From assembly GCA_029168955.1 (NCBI GenBank), contig JAPDOI010001079.1:62001-126000 (forward strand): a DNA stretch of 64,000 nucleotides, read 5' to 3'. How positions within the stretch are numbered: position 1 is the first letter of the stretch; each line of letters begins with the position of its first letter. The position numbers were made by a program, and so were the translations under genes. The DNA is from Aplectana chamaeleonis. Taxonomy: Eukaryota; Nematoda; Chromadorea; Rhabditida; Cosmocercidae. Under the pieces are notes generated by a model. It was not told the origin of the DNA, ran no database searches, and saw only the letters and a list, made by a program, of their open reading frames with translations. Below are positions 36,586 to 48,400 of this stretch, piece by piece.

Positions 36586-39361
36586 TAGAGTGTTGCTACG
36601 AATAATATAGATTTTTCGAATAAATCTAATTTTCTCTTCATGAACTGAATGGGTTCAACAACTCTTAATGGCAGTGATCGCGATAAAATATGCGTGTCTT
36701 CTTTTCCCCTCTAAACCCTTTTCTGGGTTTAGAGTCGTAGGACGAATGAGAAAAAATTGCGAAAATAACCGCTGTTTCGGGCCAAATTTGAAGCCTGAAC
36801 TTTCTTGCCTTTCGATGGTGGACGAGCACACTCCACATCATCGGCACCGATGCCCTATTATATCAAAAACATCAGCTGGCTTGAAATTGAATTTCAATCA
36901 ATGAACATCATCCTTCAGACCCATCTAGTCAAAAACATTGACTAAAATGCTCGCCTTCATTGTTCAACTGTTTTTATTAGGCAAATTTGCATTTATTTCT
37001 TCCTCTGAGTGTCCATGATTTTTGACTGCTCGGCATGAGTCGGCGATCTTTTTTTTGCGGCGCTGTGCACGTGTGCACGAACTGACATCTTTGGGCCCAA
37101 GAAACTCTAACTCTAGCCCGTTTTCCACCGCGCTATCTTCATAGTTTTTCAGCTGTTTTCTATCTAAGCAGATTTTTTATAGTTTTTTAGATAACGTTTT
37201 TCATCGCGACCACTGCCTTTAATTTCATACATCTCAGAACATGGAGAGCTCTCATATTTGATAAAAAGTAGAATTCCGTTTTTTCATTAAGACGCCAATT
37301 TTAATTAATTGAGTTTTTATTCGAATATTTGAATAAGTGGTAACTGGGCAATTGATCGGACATAAATTTGGTTGCGGTACCATTGACAACCAGGCATGCC
37401 GCGCCCACTTAATCTCGCGCTTGCTGCGCTCTCCACTCCACCTCTTGCGCTAGAGACACAAAGAAAAACGGGCTATTATTGTGCCATCGACTGGCATCTC
37501 TCGGATGATTGAGATTTCGATGCATATTTTGGCAAACACTAGCCACGACTGCTCCGTATATGTGGATTCTGGAGCTGTAATCACAATTACACCTGTAAAT
37601 GTATTCCCTGTAGAACAATGTCTTAGAATTCCCACATTATTTTTATTTCTGACTGTTCGGGAACACATCTGACGCTCGTTCTCTCATAGCACCATGCGAA
37701 TTCTTCAACAACCTTAGTGAACAACTGAATTCTTTGCTAACGCTGCTGATTACACATGTGATAAAAAATAAAAAGCCAAGAAAATCTATCAAAAAGGGGA
37801 TCTACCAAGCACATATGGTCTGGTGCTGAACGAAACGTTCCAAGAGAAAAAAGGAGTAATAGAGAAGCGGAGTGGACGAGTATACAAAACAAGTATAAAT
37901 ATTTCTCAAGAACCGATTCCCGTGGCTTAAACTTTCAACTCGTGAAAACAGCCCGTTTTGCTATGCTTCACAGAAGTACTCTCTGGTTTTGAGAATGACT
38001 TCTTTTTCTTCGGTTCCATTAGAAAATTCGTGCACTCAATACTTATTATTGAAAAGAAAATATGATGTTAGCCAATTCACTCAAACGATTTCATTTTCCT
38101 GTTCAGAAAGGTAAACTAGTGAAAGGGCAGTAGTAAATTCAATTACTAACACATGAACATTTTCAACCAAGTAAAAGTCCTTCTTCGAAAACCCTAGAGC
38201 TCTTTGATGCGAAATACCACAGCGGTTTAATTCATGGAATTAAAAAATTTTAACCACAGAAATCGGTTCTCCAAAAATAATGTTAATTCTCTGTAGACTC
38301 GCCCAGTCCACTTTCCTAATGTTTCTTTTGATTGGAGCGTTTCTGCTAAAGCCAAAGCGCTTGTGCTTGGAAAAACTCATTTTGCCAGAATTGTACACTT
38401 TTCTTGGTAACACGTAGTAATACCCACGAGAAATCTCCACGGTTAGCCGATCGGTATCGTTTACTTTATAAACAGTAAGTGACCAACTTCTTAACCAGTT
38501 CCCCTATACCACCCCATCAAAAAAGCACGGCTGGCAATGTGTTTTAGCGATTTGATTTAGAAATCTAACCTCCATTTCGCTGTTATTTGCAGTTTCCTTT
38601 AACACTATAATAGTAGGGTGATTTTGAGAATCATTTCTACATTTTCATAAATAGATTCTTCTAAAAACAACCGCCCGACGACTGCGAGTAGCGAGGAAAG
38701 AAAGGGTATTTCAGAGATTCATTCGATAATTAGTAAGTAACCAACTTGTTAACCAGTTCCCCTATCCCACCCCATCAAAAAAGCACAGTGTACAATGTCT
38801 TTCAGCGGATTGATTTAAGAATCGAATGTTCCAGAGATCCAGCCCTGTGTGCAAACTTTGTTGGCGGGAGCACTCAAGATTTAATCAAGAAATAGAAAGT
38901 TTCTTCCAAATCACATATCTTACAGACACTGCTTCCCTAGAGACTCCATCGAAATCCTTTGATTGCTGAGAGCTGTATCTTCCACTTCTTTCTGAAATTC
39001 TGAGTGCTTCTCCCCTTCAAAACTTGAATAGCTCCCATCCCTGTACTGCACAGTAAAAAAGCTGTAAACGACTCTCTCCGCGGATACGCAGAGATAGCCA
39101 GTTTGCACTTTGGCCGGCCGAGAGAGTGCCAGGCCAGCTGGCAGCGCCTTTCTTTTCGTCCTCTGCGCTCATCATACTGACTCGAACACCCCGCATGCCG
39201 AGTTGTCAATGCTCCGGAGACCCATAAATTTACTTCTACACCAATTCTGGGAAACTTGCCCGTCACGTAATGTTTGATTCCAAGGAGAGTTAAAACCATT
39301 TTGGCTCTGAAGAAATATTAGAATTAATCGGAAAATCGTAATTATTCGATGCAACACTCTA
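36586..39361. mobile_element. Pair of TAGAGTGTTG ends, possible 2.8 kb hAT-like element
   Basis: TAGAGTGTTGCTACGAATAA at 36586 is mirrored by TTATTCGATGCAACACTCTA ending at 39361. These are the termini of the element at 518-3924. The outside 8-mers (TCCGCAGC and ACTAGAAT) do not match, so the pair may derive from two insertions or a rearrangement. Confidence 0.5.
36669..37218. mobile_element. TTAA element, family B, 550 bp
   Basis: It starts TGGCAGTGATCGCGATAAAA after TTAA (36665-36668) and ends ATCGCGACCACTGCCT before TTAA (37219-37222). It matches the other B copies throughout and is nested inside the 36586-39361 span. Confidence 0.88.
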
Positions 39362-39960
39362 ACTAGAATATGCCCGCTCGGTTGAGAAAATCGAATATTA
39401 ACGACAAAACGGTTGAGATAGCGAAGCCGGTAGACTCTTAAAGCCTGTACTAGAACTCTCCCCTCCCTTCGAACAAAAAAAAACCAGCCACTGGCCATTT
39501 TTTTCGAACCATCAATCTGAACGAGTTTGTATTGGGGGTGGAGTTGTCGAAGCTCATGGACGGGGTTGTCAACCTTTCTACTTGACGTTTCTCAAATTTA
39601 GCAGTTTCGACTCGTTTTTGACGCTTGCACCGGCGTGAGCGTTCTACTGGGGGCCATAGCGTATTCATCTCAACAACTTTTTCGAGTGTGTCTGCTGCCT
39701 TGGATATTGAAAAAAATTGAACTAGAATCATTCTCAAAACAACCGCTCCGCTTCTACAATTGTGATAATGAGACTTTGCGGACTGAACGCGATTGCGGAA
39801 CTAGATCATAGGTATGTAAACTCTGGTACCGCCGTAGTGACCTGTTGATTTCGGTTATCACAGCGCGGAGCGGTGGCTTTTTCGTCGGAACCTCCTTATC
39901 ACTAGTTATATTTCACCGAGGCCCACCGCTCCGCTGCTGGTATTGATCGAAATCAACAGG
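37223..39960. other. Non-coding region with a 95-bp direct repeat
   Basis: Positions about 38466-38560 (ACCAGTTCCCCTATACCACC, CCATCAAAAAAGCAC) recur at about 38728-38825. An inverted pair (AACTCTGGTACCGCCGTAGT near 39830 and its inverse near 39960-39982) flanks 39850-39960. Positions 39530-39700 resemble the family F element end at 49400-49568 (TTTTTGACGCTTGCA, GAGTGTGTCTGCTGCCTT). No gene is supported. Confidence 0.4.
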
Positions 39961-39989
39961 TCACTACGGCGGTACCAGAGTTTATGTGT

Positions 39990-41310
39990 GCGTTTCTCTG
40001 TGTGTTTGTTTGACCGTTTATTCGGTTTGACTTTCAAGGCGGGCAACCCTGCGGGGATGGGCTTCGAAAGTGGGCAGGACGTCAGGGTAAGTGCGCAGGA
40101 CCTTAGAAGTGATGCGCAGTACATCATAGGAAGGGTACGGGGCCCAAATGGTAGGGCGGCAGACGCCGTAGAAAGTGTGTGGGACCTAAGTTGGAGTGCG
40201 ACGAACGCAGTAGGACGTGTGCGAAATCTATTTGGGAGAGCGCCGGATGTCATAGAAAGTGTGCGGAGCCCAAGTGGGAGTGCGCAGGATACCGTAGAAA
40301 GTGTGCGGGACCCAAGTGGGAGAGCGCCGGACGCCATATACAGTGTGCGAGACCCAAGTGGAAGTGCGCAGGACGTCGTAGAAAAGTGCGGGACCCAAGC
40401 GGAAGTGCGCAGGACGCCGTAGAAAACGTGCGGGACCCAGGTGGGAGTGCTCCAGACGCCGTAGAAAGTGTGCGGGATCCAAGCGGGAGAGCGCCGGACC
40501 CTGTAGAAAGTGTGCGGGACATAAGTGGGTGTGCGCCGGACGCCGTAGAAAGTGTGCGGGACCCCAGTGAGAGTGCGCCGGATGCCGCAGAAATCGTGCG
40601 GGACTTAAGTTAGAGTGTGCCGGGCGCCGTTGAAAGTGTGCGGGACCCGAGTGACAGTGCGCAGGACGCCGTCGAAAGTGTGAGGGACCGAAGTGATAGT
40701 GCGCCGGGCGCCGCATAAAATGTGTGGGTCTCAAGAGAGCGCAGAACTTCAGAATCACTATGTGCGTCAGAAAGAGAGCATACACCACCCCTTTCTTCAG
40801 GTCCCCTACCCTTCACCACTCATTTCAACTGCTGAGCTGTTTATATGCACTAACTTTTCTAAATCGGGTTCATATACGATGGAAATAAGAGTTAATCAGA
40901 ATCTGCATCTATGAAACACAAACATCATCCTACTTCATTCGGCAATGAAAATAGAAGGGTGTCGGTTGATCATGAAAATGTTTGGTAAATTCCAAACAGC
41001 GGTTGTCCTTATCATGACAGAACTTAAAACAAATCGAAAGCCACTTCAGGACCTTATAGAACGGAAGAACGACCGGTGTGTCACGGTACAGATAAGGAGT
41101 TAAACGGGTGTTGCAATGTCTGGAATGCTTTGTGATTTACGAATGATTCAAGTGTAGCCGCCTAAGCCAGCTTATGGGCCGGTGCAGTAAGAAAGCGCCG
41201 ATTTATTTGCCTTATACGCAAGATGACGGCGAAGCCGGCAAATGGGCCGGCGCAGCCGGACTCCAGCGGCAGAGGCCGGCTTCAGCCGGCCGACGCCGCT
41301 GGTACCTACT
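39990..41310 (+). mobile_element. Minisatellite-bearing element, copy 3
   Basis: Left flank, 42-bp array, right flank (CATTTCAACTGCTGAGC) and GCCGGC-rich end (GGCGAAGCCGGCAAATGGGC near 41226) appear in the same order as in copy 2, but the array is shorter (about 16 units). Confidence 0.6.
40070..40745. repeat. 42-bp minisatellite, about 16 units
   Basis: The unit contains GCCGTAGAAAGTGTGCGGGA and CCCAAGTGGGAGTGCGC. It is more diverged than the 33.8-35.9 kb array and shares its period. Confidence 0.9.
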
Positions 41311-42335
41311 AATGCAGTCGAGCGATATGTACACCTCTCTGAGCAGTTCATGATCTTTTGTTATCACTACCAAAGGTTTTCACTTGTTCACGTCGACGAG
41401 CGGAGGCAGGGGGCGTTCTGAAGACTCAATTGCGCTTGTTTGCGAATGCTCTTTAGCCAGTCTGGGCTCAGTCTCTCTCGCTCTTTAGATACTGAGAGCC
41501 CAGGATCCTCCTAAACTATCATTCAACTGCGAAAATCGACCTATAATGATTATCGTGAACAATGCCTTCAAGTCTAGTAAATGGTCGGGCTGCGGTGGTG
41601 GACCGTCGCTCGCGATTGAAACTCCCTTGAGGTGAGGTGTCGCGAGCGCCGCACGGCCCGCCGCAAAAAACAACGTCTCGTCTATCCGCTAGACTAAATT
41701 TAAGGAAAGACGCATTGCTTTGGATTGCAGATAAATGTCTGATTTCCTTACACGATGATGAATCCCATAACGACAGAACGATTCGTCTATGTCAAGAACG
41801 GTCTTGGCGAAATCTCTGGTAATTTGTGGGTTTTCGCTTCAGCAGCACACTGCTTCTGCTTGAAAGCAGCGAATTAATCAGAATCGGTGTCAACAGAAGT
41901 TACCCGATTTTTCATCTTCACTCCATTCAGCTATCCGAACACAGGAACGATGGATTAGTGTTTTGTCGGCTCTAGGAAAGAAATCCCACGGAAAATCGCT
42001 TTTCTAAAGGGGCGATGGGAGAATTTCAAATATCGAGATTGCTCCGTCTTCAAAAAATTGTGGGAAATTTCATTATATCAGTATCCCAATGACCGTAATT
42101 TTAGCGCGCTCTGTACATATAGAGAAAAACATGTGCAATTTTTATATACATACAAGTGTTTATGATGTAAGTGCTTCATTCAAGAGATTGCAAATAGCTT
42201 CACCTAGATCGCAAATCTAACAAAAGCTTAGCCGCTTCATGGCAGGGAGCGACAGCAGATTGAGATCAACACCAGCAAATCGTCATTCGAAGCAAGTATG
42301 AATATATCTACATACAGCCTCAAAAATTCCACCCA
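41311..42335. other. Region downstream of the receptor gene, with a short MITE
   Basis: Positions about 41570-41697 are a diverged copy of the TTTAGTCTGA MITE (TCGGGCTGCGG body, TAGACTAAATTT end). A TTAA-element end (GTGAACAATGCCTTCAA) precedes it near 41550. Nothing else is recognised. Confidence 0.45.
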
Positions 42336-42420
42336 TCACGTAAATGTGACAGCATTCTGTCGGAATTGTTTCGTAGTGGTTCCGCACCTGATAGTACTCC
42401 AGATACGCTTCTGGATTGGC
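42336..42420 (-). CDS. 7TM receptor exon 7 (cytoplasmic tail)
   Basis: This is 85 nt, ATGTTTCAG|G. Joined to exon 6 it reads VINRPIQKRIWSTIRCG, then TTTKQFRQNAVTFT and stop, a short basic tail just after TM7 as expected for helix 8. The phase match is what excludes a different frame that is also open here. Confidence 0.8.
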
Positions 42421-45400
42421 CTGAAACATGTGAAAGTCAGTCGACCTTTGATGATAACAGTGCAGAGCTGTGGCCTTCCTAATACACTATCACTGTTAGG
42501 TGGGTGGTTACGAGAAAAGTAATTTCCGCGTTTCTGGCAGAGGAGCATAAACACACATATTATGCAATTGCAAGGGCACTGCTGAAAAACTGCAAAAATT
42601 GTTGAAGTTAAGAAATTGGGTATTGCAGTTTCTCAGCGCTGTGAACATTTGGGAGCGCGGTCAACCCACTCGAGGCTATGCTCCCTCCGTCAGTCTGGTG
42701 TGAGTGACAGTAGTTGTTAATAACAACTTCGGACCCACCTATTGATGACCAAATAAGGAAATATTATTGAGTCGTAGAAGATCGACGAAATAATGGATGA
42801 AGTCATCAGCGAAGATGGAGTCGGATATCGCTGTTCAATAAACTCCCAATAGACGAAGAACGCCAATTCAATCGCAACGAAGAGTAACGCCTTGAAAGTA
42901 ACCAGAATATGTAGGACAAATTTTGATTTTTCATAAAGTGCCTTCAATTAAACTCGGCCCCTGGTACTTCATGTACTCTCTTGAACGCCATCATCACAGA
43001 GATACAATACCCGAGCTAGGTTTTTTAAAAACGGGAAGCATCTGGCAAACTTGGCAAAAAAGCGTCTGATGCATATACATAAATTTGTTGAATGAAGACT
43101 TTTTTGAATTCTCAGAACGCTATCATATTCACAAACCTAAATGTTACTTAATTATGTGATTTGTGTGCCTTAGTTCCCTAAAATCGCTTTGTTTTTCAAG
43201 GAAATAATTTTTGCAATCGTTTTTCAAAAACGTCGCGCGCGGCGAAAGCGGCGAAACTTTGAGCAGTGTTTTTACAAGTAATCGAAGAGCAATCGGTATG
43301 TTTTCTTCAAGAATTAGGTGCAGGTGAGAGAATCTCAAGGTTTGTTCAGGCTGATTTTTCGAAATCCTTCTTTATACAGGATTAAGAACTACCCGAAAAG
43401 TCGGAGTTTTGTTGCGAAATACCCGGACTCATAAATGAAGGATATCGAAAATTCAACCTAAACAAACCTTGAGATTCTCCCACCTGCACCTAATTCTTGA
43501 AGAAAACATACCGATTGCTCTTCGATTACTTGTACAAATACTGCTCAAAGTCTTGCCGCATTCGCCGCGCGCGACGTTTCTGAAAAACCGTTGCAGAAAC
43601 TATTTCCTTCGAAAACAAAGCGCTCTTAGGGAACTTCGGCACACAAGTGACATAGTCAGGTAGGAATCTAATCTGTGAATATGTTAGCGTTTTCAGAATT
43701 CAAAAAAGTCTTCATCCAAAAAAGTTGCATGCATCGGACGCTTTTTTGCCAAGTTTGCCAGATGCTCCCCGTTTTTACAGAACCTAGCGCGGGTATTGTA
43801 TGAGTTGGCGAATGAACGAGGATTCAATTGTGTTCCTTTTCAATTTCGTGATTGCCACTCCCTATTGATCTCTTAACACGGTACCGCCCTTTAATAGGAA
43901 GCCTATAAAAGGCCGATTTTTTTCTCAGCAGTTTTTCTCTCAATCGCTTGTTTATGTAGGTTGCGTTTTGTTATATGTGGTGAATAAATTGTTCTTATTT
44001 GACTTTTGTCCTCTCTCAACCTATTGATTTGTCAAGGTGCAGCGGCCTAATATCTGCCTGACGACGGCTGGAAAATCGAACTTATTCGAAAAAATTATTT
44101 AATCCTGGTGTTCCGAGAACGTGATATTCAAGTTATGGAGTTGTCAGAGAGCTAAAGCCTCTTTCACACTTGCCCGACCGACGTCGGACGACTCGTTATC
44201 GAATGTGTAATACCTATCTACCCTACCCTAGCCATCTTACCTATCTTAGCTTATAAAATTTGATAACGAGTCGTCCGGCGTCGGCCAGCAAATTATGAAA
44301 GAGGCTTAAAGACACAGTCCAACCTCGGAATCAATTTTTCTTTTTTCTGTTTGTCTTGGAGAAAATGTAACGCTGATCACAATGGTGTCTCCAGAATCGC
44401 TCAAAACTCACTACGAACGGAGTTACGGCTCCTCAAAAATCTCGATTTTGAGCGGGTAGAAGTTCACGGACGAGTTGTCTCGAGCCTGTATTTTCTCGTT
44501 ATTCGTAGCTATCGTTCTGAAGCAGGCCACAATATAAAGCCAGGCCAAAAACAAATCGAAGAACATACGTTTTCAATGAAATCATTCGCTCGTCTCTCCT
44601 CTATTGAGGTCGGAAACATGCCAGTGGGCGTTACCCATTTTTTCTTTCAAGGGGGCGTGGCCGAATTTTTCCTGGTTTTTTCTCGCTTATTTGAGCGAAT
44701 CGAGATTTCGCGCTTGGCAGGGTTGCTAAAGGCGGCGACCGGATCATAATATCAAAAATTACCTCTGAGGTTGGACTGTGCCTTTAAGGCAAATGTACAG
44801 TCGCGGTCGAAGGTATAGATGATAATTTGTGTTTTTTCAAATATTGTTTTTCGACGTAACTCAGCCTAGTCTTTTCGAAACTTGATAAATTTTCAAAACA
44901 TCATATAACATGTGGCATCATAAGAATTTCTATAACGTACGCTTAAACTTGTTTTTTGAATGTGTATTACCCTAAAACATAATCTAATTCTGACGATGCG
45001 GTTAAACCCTGAATCAAGGTTATTTCCTCAAAATAGGCATATTAATAAACCAGTCCCGTGGTACCTGTTCGCCATCAGAAGGCCCTCAAAACCATGATAT
45101 GTACGTCATTGAAAGACTGTGAGTTCTTGGCAAATACATATTTCCAAAGACTAAATTTTATGCAAAATAGTATTTCTTTCGAAAATTACTCTTCAGAATT
45201 ATAACCTTCAGAACGATTTCAAGACATGCATCGCAAAGGCATTGGCAATGTTCAACTAATGAATGAATATTTCCCCTCTTCATTCCTACCGAAGCGAGAT
45301 GCTCATTAGTTGCAAAAACTCAATCCTATTTCGAAAAACCTGTGCCAAGAACTTGCGACATTTCAGTGGCGTATTACGGTTGATCTAGTCCTTCTCATGG

Positions 45401-48400
45401 CGAGATTGTGCTAAGAGTTTGGTATTTTCATGGCGATGTTTTGAGGGAATGGTCTCTATTTGATTTGATACCTTAAAATGCAAGTTTTTGATACCCTGGA
45501 GTGCAAGAATTGAGGAAAGTCTATGATCGACTCACCTGCACGGTCATACGCAACTCATGGTTTCTAGTAAACGAAAGTGACTTTTTGTAGTATAGAAAAA
45601 TGAAAATTACAGAGTACGCGACGAGATGAACGACACCAATAGAATAATTAGTCAAAGCTTTCGTTCTGTAAGAATGTAAAATAGGTTTAATGCATCAACG
45701 CCTCATTCGTGGAATCTTCCTCTTCTCCTGAACGTACATATGCAACAAGTATGAGGTGGTTTCGGCAAGATCATCGCAGGACAGACGATCAGGCACGTAA
45801 TGATAGTGGACGTCGTTTGGCTGAGTGAAAAAGAGCACAATGGCGAAAATCATGAAAGTCATAACTAGGACAGCCTGAAAATCAAATACGCTACAGCGAG
45901 TAACCATTTGAAGGAGAATCGTCTCAGATGCACTCACTTTCGTCACTATTGGAGGTAAACGTCTTGTGGCTGTCGTAGGGAATACTGTGTAGATAACTCG
46001 ATGAAATGTCATTATCATACCGAGTAAAATGACAGTTAAATATGATGACAAATCAACAGCGCCAAGAAACTAAAAAGCTTTTTTTCGAATGGAAGGAGAC
46101 ATGAAAAAATAAATACGCGTGAATTAAAATCTGTAAGTGAAGAATTGAGTTTTTTAATATTGGTGAGGGGCTTATTGCGCGTGCGCGTGCTGCAGGCGTG
46201 CAAGTGCGGACAAGGTTTCGCTCGAGCTCAGGAACTTTGGCCATGAATATGCAGTCAACCTCAGACTTAGACCATCTTGAGCGCCCCCTACTTCTAAAGA
46301 GCCCAGATCGGCCGCTTTCGCACTAAATGAGAGCAGCTGCCTAGGAATTAAAAGCGTTTAAATGCAGGGTTCGTGACGAAAAAGTTTTTTTTTGTGCTTT
46401 CCTCATGAGAAGATAGATCTGGCCTTTCACAAAAGTGAAAATAATTGGAACGTTGGAGAAAAAACGCTCAGGAACATGTTATTGCTCGGTGTCCGCCCGC
46501 TCCCAATTATCGAGGTTTCTGTTAATCCCTAATTTGCCGTCCTGTGTTTTGCTGCTATAGTAATTTTTGGGTGCTTTAAGAGACTACTGACTAATTTAAG
46601 AGCAAAATAAATGCCGGATGAACAAGAAATCATGAAAATCCCGTTGAGGGTGGGGGGGGGGGACAGGTGCGATTAGCCGCCCTGGCTTGCTTCTAACCGC
46701 TTTTCCTGCAAATTTTCTTTTCTTTTCACTTTTGCAATCATCACATCTACATTTTCATGGAGAGACCTCAAAAATAGTTTTTATCGCAAACCTTGCCTCG
46801 AATGTTTTCCATATATAATGGAAGCTCTACATCCCTATATAAAAGCTACCTCGTAAAAACTGCGAAAGAACCACTGAAAACTTTTTTTTTCAATTCTCTC
46901 GAACGACTTTTGAGAAAGGAAGGATCGATCGCTAGGAATTGCTGTGATGACCTATGACCTCATGATCAAATGAAATTCATCCTTCTTCCAGGAGATTCGA
47001 GGGGAAGGACAGGTGAACCGATGTATGTGTAAAAGTCATCCTTCACGTAATTGTAAAGTATATTTGATCAACTCCCCCTTAGTTTTACTGGAACAATTGT
47101 TGATCATTTATTTATACAATGGCTGACAGCAAATTGTGTCAGATGACTGATTGAGTGCCGGCCTCTTTTGACGGAATTTTGGGCCTTCGGAATCATATAT
47201 CTTCACAATAAAGCGTTTTTGACCCAACAAACTCTCCATACATGCTTAAATGGGTCCAGCCAATCATTCAAACCCATAAAACGATGAGACGTTTTCAGCA
47301 CGTCCGATGCCCTTAATGGAGAAATTCAAACCGAGTACCTCGGGATGTTGATCGAACCCACAGCGCGGGTAAGGCAAAGGAGCAGTTCGGCTGGTACATG
47401 TGACACGCGCGACGGGAAACCGCTGCGTTCACGTCGTCGTTTGAGCGCGTTAACCGTAGGTCCCCTGAAAAAATTAGTTGGCGCTCGGTAAACGCGTTCC
47501 AACGACGACGTGCGCGCAGCGGTTTTCCGCCGCGCGCGTCACATGTGCCAGCCGGACTGCTCCTTTGCCCAACCCGCGCTGAGAATTCGATCAGCATCCC
47601 GAGTTTCACATTTTCGTCATTTCAGTGAAGAAGAACAGTCTGAAACAAAAGACATGGGAAAAAGTCAACTTGAAAGACGACATTTTCAGTTAAATGGAAA
47701 AAGGAAGGCCTCGAGCTTCTGCTCAAGTTATACACCGGTGGGAAGAGCGGAAATGACCAGACAACTGTCATAATTTGGTATTCATACAGTGCGTTTAATA
47801 ATTATAGCGACACCCTCCAAAACACCGGTATCAAGGCCCACACAAACTTTCATAGGACGGCGTGGTTACTGTTGATCTCAGCACACCTGAAAACCTTTGT
47901 TCGCAAAATTTGACGGAAAAATTTAAAGAAACAAGAATTATATGGTACTTCACCTTCAAAATGGTCGTTTCATAATCATGGCGACATTTTATACTGGGGA
48001 TGCTCCTCTCGTAGATTTCTGAGAATAGTTCCAGGTATAAAGGCAGTGGTCACGATGAAAAACGTTATCGAAAAAACTACAAAAATCAGCTTAAATCAAA
48101 AAACAGCTGAAAAACTATGAGAGTAGCGCGGTGGAAAACGGGCTACACTCAGAGCTTCTAGATAGAGCCCAAAGAAGCCATTCCGTGCACACGTGCACAG
48201 CGACGACCAAAACGATCATGCCTCATGCCGAGCTGTCAAAAATCTTCGACATTCAGAGGAAGAAATGAATGCAAATTTACCCATTAAAACAGTTGAGCAA
48301 GGAAAGAATGCACTCCAGTCAATGTTTTTGACTGGATGTGAGCATAAATCCGAAGTTTTATTGATTGAAATTCAATTTCAAGCCAGCTGATGTTCTTGAT

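Noticed and set aside
42717..42947. Stand-alone 76-codon membrane protein
   Set aside because: It is an internal exon (TM6-TM7) of the seven-exon receptor; the last six residues of that frame are intronic.
43144..43663. Two nearly identical 64-codon proteins on opposite strands
   Set aside because: They are the two arms of the foldback element 43003-43800.
44351..44749. 132-codon open frame as a gene
   Set aside because: It lies inside a TTAA element (44310-44783), has no motif, and is not kept in the related copy at 60597.
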